DNA of 39,833 nt from Blastococcus atacamensis (lineage in GTDB: Bacteria > Actinomycetota > Actinomycetes > Mycobacteriales > Geodermatophilaceae): NCBI RefSeq assembly GCF_002938425.1, contig NZ_POQU01000026.1:1-39833 (forward strand). Direction: 5' to 3'. The notes beneath the pieces are model-generated. The model made no database searches. It was not told the origin of the DNA and was given only the letters and a program-made list of their open reading frames with translations. Numbering within the stretch: the first letter of the stretch is position 1; every line of letters begins with the position of its first letter. This document shows, piece after piece, positions 35,865 through 39,833 of this stretch. A program made the position numbers and the translations under genes.

Positions 35865-36747
35865 GCACCGTCAGCCCGAGGCCCAGAGCGAACGCCAGCA
35901 ACCCACCGAGCAGCGCCCAGATGATGGCAGTGCCGGTGTAGGCGAGCGTCCCGTCGGTGCCGGCAGTCCTCCCGAACACCGTCCCGCCGTCGCTCAGGCC
36001 GTCGCGGAACGACACCGGAGCCCCCGTGGGAACCATGCCCGGGGAAGCGCCCGGCAGCCCGGACGTCGGGACCTGGGTGCCCGGCGTAGCCGGTCCGGTG
36101 CACGTGGCGCTCGCATCGCCCAGGACGCCGACGGCGGTGCCGCAGACGGTGATCGGCGCATCAATGCCGACGCCCGTGCCCGGAGCATCCGCGCCGGACT
36201 GCAACGCCGAGGCGGTGCAGTCCGCGCTCGCATCGCCGAGGACGCCGAGGGCGTTGCCGCACACCAGCACGGGGGCGTCGACGTCGAGGAGGGACGCGGT
36301 GCCCCCACCCGAGCCCGCCGACGGACCACCGGACGCGCCACCGTCGGCGGTGGCGGTGCCGAGGACCGCGACCGCGTTGCCGGTCACGGTCACCGGCACG
36401 TCGGCGTCGACCGCCGAGCCGGTGGAGCCACCGGACGGCGGCTCAGCCGGGGGCTGGGCGACGTTCAGCCCGCCGACGTCGGTGGCGTTGCCGCCGATGC
36501 TGACCGGGACGGCGACCGCGACGCTCCCGAGGTCAGCGGCCAGGGTGCCGCTGAGTGCCGGCAGTCGGATCTCGGCCGGTGTGTCCCCGGGTGCGGTGCC
36601 CAGCAGCGCGAGTGCGTTGTCGGTGACGGTGACCGGGGCGGTCACCGCGACCGCGCTGTCGTCGGCGGACGCGAGGCCCGTGCCGGCGGCGAGCAGACCG
36701 CCGGTGAACAGGGCCGTCTGCAGCCCGCGCTTCATCCACACGTTCAT
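35833..36747 (-). CDS. Sortase-anchored surface protein with chaplin-like repeats
   Basis: This 304-aa protein has a signal peptide (residues 1-28, cleavage near ASA|DD). It carries about five degenerate repeats of the form PVTVTGNAVAVLGTA. The last two contain paired cysteines (VCGNALGVLGDASADC and VCGTAVGVLGDASATC), closely resembling the chaplin domain of Streptomyces. The C-terminus has LAYTG (268-272), a hydrophobic helix and SRRR, a cell-wall sorting signal of the LAXTG type used by class E sortases. It should be covalently anchored to peptidoglycan, with the repeats exposed. Linkers are Gly/Ser/Pro-rich. The start is ATG 36747, with a GAAGG ribosome site; ATG 36735 is an alternative. 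No sortase gene is present in the window. Confidence 0.82.
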   Translation of the reverse strand: MNVWMKRGLQTALFTGGLLAAGTGLASADDSAVAVTAPVTVTDNALALLGTAPGDTPAEIRLPALSGTLAADLGSVAVAVPVSIGGNATDVGGLNVAQPPAEPPSGGSTGSAVDADVPVTVTGNAVAVLGTATADGGASGGPSAGSGGGTASLLDVDAPVLVCGNALGVLGDASADCTASALQSGADAPGTGVGIDAPITVCGTAVGVLGDASATCTGPATPGTQVPTSGLPGASPGMVPTGAPVSFRDGLSDGGTVFGRTAGTDGTLAYTGTAIIWALLGGLLAFALGLGLTVLSRRRADGLC

Positions 36748-36830
36748 GAAAGGTGCCTTCCTGACTGAGGGACCGGTCCGGTCGGACCGGCGGTAGAGCC
36801 GCGGTCAGCACCGGGCTGACCAGGGCCTTC

Positions 36831-37616
36831 TCAGTCGGGAGCGAAGGCGGGGTCGAACGCGCGGTCGGCCGCGGCGTCGCGCGCGTCGTCGACTGCGGCG
36901 CCCAGCGCCGTGAAGCCGGCGGGAGACGTCGCCGCCGGCAGGTCGGCCACCGGCTGGTCGGGGGACGACGGTCCGCTGAGCGACGTCGGTGACGGCGCAC
37001 CGGGCGGCACGGCCGGTCCGTGCACCGGCACACCGTGCTCGCCCGGAAAGGGAACCGGCGCGGCGGTGGAACCGGCGCCGTGGCCCTCGGCGACGACGCC
37101 GGAAGGAGCACCCGCTGCGGAGCCGGGGTCGGCGAGAACGGAGGCGGGAGCCGGGCCGGCGAGCGGCCCGTCCGTCGTCGACGGCGCCGGCTCACTGGGC
37201 ACCGGCTCACCGGTCGCGACACGCACCGGGTCCACGACCACATCCGCGACGGGCCGCACCACCGGCGCCAGCACCGGCTCCAGGACCGGCGAGAGAGCGG
37301 TGGCCACCGGTGCCACTACGGGCTCCACGACGTCGACGACGGGAACGACGAGCGTCTCCGTCACCTCGACCGCCTCCAGGACTGGCGCGACCGCCGTGGG
37401 GACCGGGGACAGCAGGTTCCCGGCCCCGTCAGCGACGCCCTGCACCGGAGCCACCACCGGGGCCAGAGGCGGTGGCGCATCGTCCGCGGCTGCGGCCGAC
37501 GAGGTGGCCGAGCCGGCCAGCCAGAGCCCGGCGCCGAGGCCGGCCAGCACGAGCGCGCGCCGAGCCATCGCCGACCCGCACGGACGGCGAAGGGGAGCCA
37601 GCATGGTCCTGGCCAT
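36831..37616 (-). CDS. Secreted Pro/Val/Ala-rich protein
   Basis: This 261-aa protein has an N-terminal signal peptide. The hydrophobic core ALVLAGLGAGLWLAGSA and the probable cleavage site SSAAAA|DD indicate export. The following 100 residues consist of degenerate units such as PVVAPVQ, PVLEAVE, PVVDVVEPVV and PVLEPVLAPVV. The C-terminal half is rich in Pro, Ser and Gly and probably disordered. I see no sorting signal or catalytic motif. ATG 37616 suits the AGGAGG upstream; GTG 37619 and ATG 37604 are also possible. It precedes the chaplin-like gene on the same strand, 83 nt apart, so both may serve the cell surface. Confidence 0.72.
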   Translation of the reverse strand: MARTMLAPLRRPCGSAMARRALVLAGLGAGLWLAGSATSSAAAADDAPPPLAPVVAPVQGVADGAGNLLSPVPTAVAPVLEAVEVTETLVVPVVDVVEPVVAPVATALSPVLEPVLAPVVRPVADVVVDPVRVATGEPVPSEPAPSTTDGPLAGPAPASVLADPGSAAGAPSGVVAEGHGAGSTAAPVPFPGEHGVPVHGPAVPPGAPSPTSLSGPSSPDQPVADLPAATSPAGFTALGAAVDDARDAAADRAFDPAFAPD

Positions 37617-37846
37617 CACGCCTCCTCCACCGCCGGTGATCGGCTTCTCACAACCAGTGAAGGGCCGCTCCCCGAGGTCCGCCAGCTGAACCGCGTCGCT
37701 CGATCAGGTGTGAGAAGGCTCGATCCGGTCACCCGGCGTGAGGGTCGGACGCGGAGCGCGGGCGACGCAGATGGGCCGCGGAGCCTTGTCGCACAGTCGC
37801 CCCGACGACGTACCGTCTCCAGTGACCATCGTCATACGGGGGTGTC

Positions 37847-39647
37847 ATGGCTCTGCTCCGCCGACTCGGCGCCGCCGCGCACGAGGTCGCCCGCCTGTCC
37901 ACCGACACCGCCGCGCTGGCTGCCGTCCCGGTGCTGGTCGGCGCCGGCCTCGTCGGTGGGACGGCGACCCGGGCGGTGAGCGGATCCCTCCACGTGGCCA
38001 AGCGCGCGGCCGTTTCCGGCACCCGGGCCGTCGGCACCCTCGTGACCGGGTCCGACCCGCTGCCCAACGGCCACCTGCACGACCTGCTGGACGCAGCCAG
38101 AGGCATGGTCGAGCCGCCCGCCGCCCGGCACACCCGGCGAGTGTGGCGCGACCGTGACCACCTGCAGATCGAGTTCGCCGCCGACGACGGGACCCCGGGC
38201 GCCACGCAGTCACTCAGAAGGCACCTGGAGCGGCTCGAGGGCGTCGAGTGGGCGACGGTCAACGACGTCGTCGGCCGGGTGCTGGTCGCCGTCGACGCGC
38301 GCCGCGTCGGCATCGAGGACGTCGTCGGGGTCGTCACCGACATCGAACAGGCCCGCGGCGGCAGGAGCGTCTTCCCCCAGCGCCCCGACCACCCGGCCGA
38401 CCTCGAACCTCTTCTGGCCGCCCTCGCCGCCGCCGCCGTCGACACCGCCGCCGTCGGAGTGGCCGCCGTCGGCAAGGTGCTGCCGATCCCCGCCCTCACC
38501 CGGCACGCCACCCTGCTCATGGCCCTCCTCGACACCCAGCGGTGGCTCAAGCGGGCGGTCACCGACCGCATCGGCCCGGTCGGCACCGAGCTGGCGTTCG
38601 AGGGCACCGGCGCGCTGCTGCACTCCCTCACCCAGAGCCCCACCGTGCCGGCGCTCAACGCCGCCGCCGCGATCCAGCGGGCCCTCGAGGTGCGCGCGCG
38701 GCGCCAGGTGTGGCGCCGCCGCGAGCGCGAACTGTGCCGGCCCGAACCGGACGACGACGCCGAGCCGCTGGCGCTCCCCGGACCGCGGCCCGGTGAGTTC
38801 CCGAAAGGCCCCGTCGAGACCTACCGCGCCCGCCTCGACCCCACCGAGCTCGCCGCCGCCCTCGGCCTGCTCGCGCTCACCCGCCGCCCCGGCCGCTCCG
38901 CCGACTTCATGAAGGCGCTCACCCCCAAGGCCGCCGTCCTGGGCCGGGAGTCCTTCGCCGCCACCCTCGGCCTGCTGCTGTCCCGGCGCGGGGTCCTCCC
39001 GATGGACGGCTCCGCCTTCCGCCGGCTCGACCGCGTCGACACCGTCGTCGTCGACGGCGCTGCGCTGTGCACCGGCCCACCGGTGGTGGCCGAGGCCACC
39101 GCCGAGGCGGACGGGTGGGACGACGCCGCCGTCTGGACGGCGGCCACGCGCCTGCTCACCGGGAGCGGCGACGACGGCGTGCGGCTCGGGCCACCGCGGA
39201 CGACGGACGACGTCCCTGGCGGCGAGGTCCGCTCCCTACTGTCGGGCCGGCGCCGGGTGGGCACCGTGACCGTCGCCGCCGAACTCGACCCGCACGCCGA
39301 GGCGCTGCTCTCGGCCGCCACCGACGCCGGCCTGCACCTCGTCCTCTCCCGGCACGTGGGCACCGCCGAAATCGCCGGTCTGGCCGACGACGTCGCCCCC
39401 GCCGGCGAGCCGCTCGTCGAAACGGTCCGGCAGTTGCAGGAGGACGGGCACGGCGTGCTGCTGGTGTCGGCCGTCGACGGCCACGCCCTGCTCGCCGCCG
39501 ACATCGCGGTGGCCCCGGTCCTCGACGGCCGGGCCCCGGCCTGGGGCGCGGACCTGATCACCTCCTCCGGCCTCGCCGACGCCTGCCTGGTCGTCGCCGC
39601 CGCCGCGGACGCGCGGGCGACCAGGCAGGCGTCGGCGAGGCCGGAGG
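37847..39647 (+). CDS. CtpI-like P-type ATPase, N-terminal part, cut by contig end
   Basis: About 600 residues are present of what looks like a very large CtpI-type cation-transporting P-type ATPase of actinobacteria. ATG 37847 follows a GGGGG stretch. The N-terminal region has small-domain sequence around 95-175 (LQIEFAADDG, VEWATVNDVVGRVLVAVD), then hydrophobic helices and a basic linker. The segment LDRVDTVVVDGAALCTGPP occupies the place of a phosphorylation loop but lacks the DKTGT aspartate context. In this family the catalytic copy is expected further downstream. Translation beyond about residue 590 comes from a fold-back artefact and then adapter, so the visible C-terminus is not real. 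Confidence 0.72.
39564..39647. repeat. Perfect 30-bp inverted repeat at contig end (probable fold-back artefact)
   Basis: Bases 39564-39593 and 39618-39647 are exact reverse complements with a 24-nt spacer. The right arm ends exactly where adapter sequence begins. This is typical of a fold-back chimeric library insert, so the right arm is probably not genomic at this position. Confidence 0.8.
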
Positions 39648-39833
39648 CTGTATCTAAGAAACATCTGACGCTGCCGAGGAAGAGAGAAGGGTAAGTATCG
39701 ATGTACGCTGTATCAATATAAAAAAAAAGGAAATCATAGTCGTTGAAATCAAAAACTACAAAGATCTGACAGAAAAACACAGAGTCAGATGTGAGCATTA
39801 AACGACAGAAAGTGAAGATAACTTGTACAATCA
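39648..39833. other. Sequencing adapter read-through and poly-A noise, not genomic
   Basis: From 39648 to 39680 the sequence matches the Nextera transposase adapter at 28 of 33 positions, including an exact ACATCTGACGCTGCCGA at 39661-39677. Eight bases (39681-39688) occupy the index position. Then 39689-39717 matches the P5-side adapter at about 20 of 29 positions, followed by an A-run and AT-rich low-quality sequence. The abrupt change from about 75% GC to AT-rich, the correct spacing of all three adapter parts and the contig-end position make contamination nearly certain. Confidence 0.93.

Noticed and set aside
39648-39833. AT-rich tail as a mobile element or foreign DNA insertion
   Set aside because: The segment matches adapter parts in the correct order and spacing, so it is a library artefact.

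Overview
The window is high-GC actinobacterial DNA. It shows strong G/C third-codon bias, many GTG starts, 4-nt stop/start overlaps, and a surface protein with an LAXTG-type sorting signal and chaplin-like repeats. The gene content would suit a Geodermatophilaceae-like actinobacterium, but that placement is an inference. I saw no rRNA, tRNA, CRISPR array or transposase. The right end is a contig end: genomic DNA stops at 39647, and 39648-39833 is degraded Nextera/P5 sequencing adapter followed by poly-A noise.

Region 1 (1-21.2 kb) is a large defence island. Its first operon (1-10.55 kb, + strand) encodes an SF2 helicase whose frame is open at the left edge, a NERD-nuclease/UvrD-like SF1 helicase, a DrmA-like helicase, a DrmB-like DUF1998 protein and an unrecognised 214-aa protein. 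The DrmA/DrmB pair is the DISARM core, but I see no phospholipase-D DrmC. A 5-cytosine methyltransferase (MTase 1, - strand) converges on this operon, where a DISARM methylase could sit. A second operon (11.9-19.1 kb, + strand) encodes a Z1 ATPase, a DUF4420 PD-(D/E)XK nuclease, a GHKL ATPase of paraMORC type, an unrecognised 297-aa protein and a DUF6339-like protein. A Vsr mismatch endonuclease (- strand), a second paralogous cytosine methyltransferase (MTase 2, + strand) and a 102-aa companion follow. The island therefore combines DISARM-like and MORC/Z1-type restriction machinery, two related methylases and a repair enzyme suited to 5mC deamination damage.

Region 2 (21.2-24.0 kb) starts with about 670 bp of apparently decayed sequence. 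It continues with a crotonase-family protein lacking the usual catalytic glutamates, an EVE-HNH fusion predicted to sense modified DNA, and a MazG-like pyrophosphohydrolase, all on the - strand.

Region 3 (24.1-30.2 kb) is a second nucleic-acid-processing group: a DUF2075 helicase with a nuclease-like N-terminus, a 210-aa PD-(D/E)XK-like protein, and a 1189-aa TM0106-type RecB-like nuclease/RNase H/SF1 helicase fusion. The last two are translationally coupled.

Region 4 (30.3-39.65 kb) looks like ordinary chromosome: a membrane-anchored DUF4839 protein, a conserved hypothetical, a GGDEF-EAL cyclic-di-GMP protein, an MFS transporter, two secreted surface-type proteins and the N-terminal part of a CtpI-like P-type ATPase cut by the contig end.
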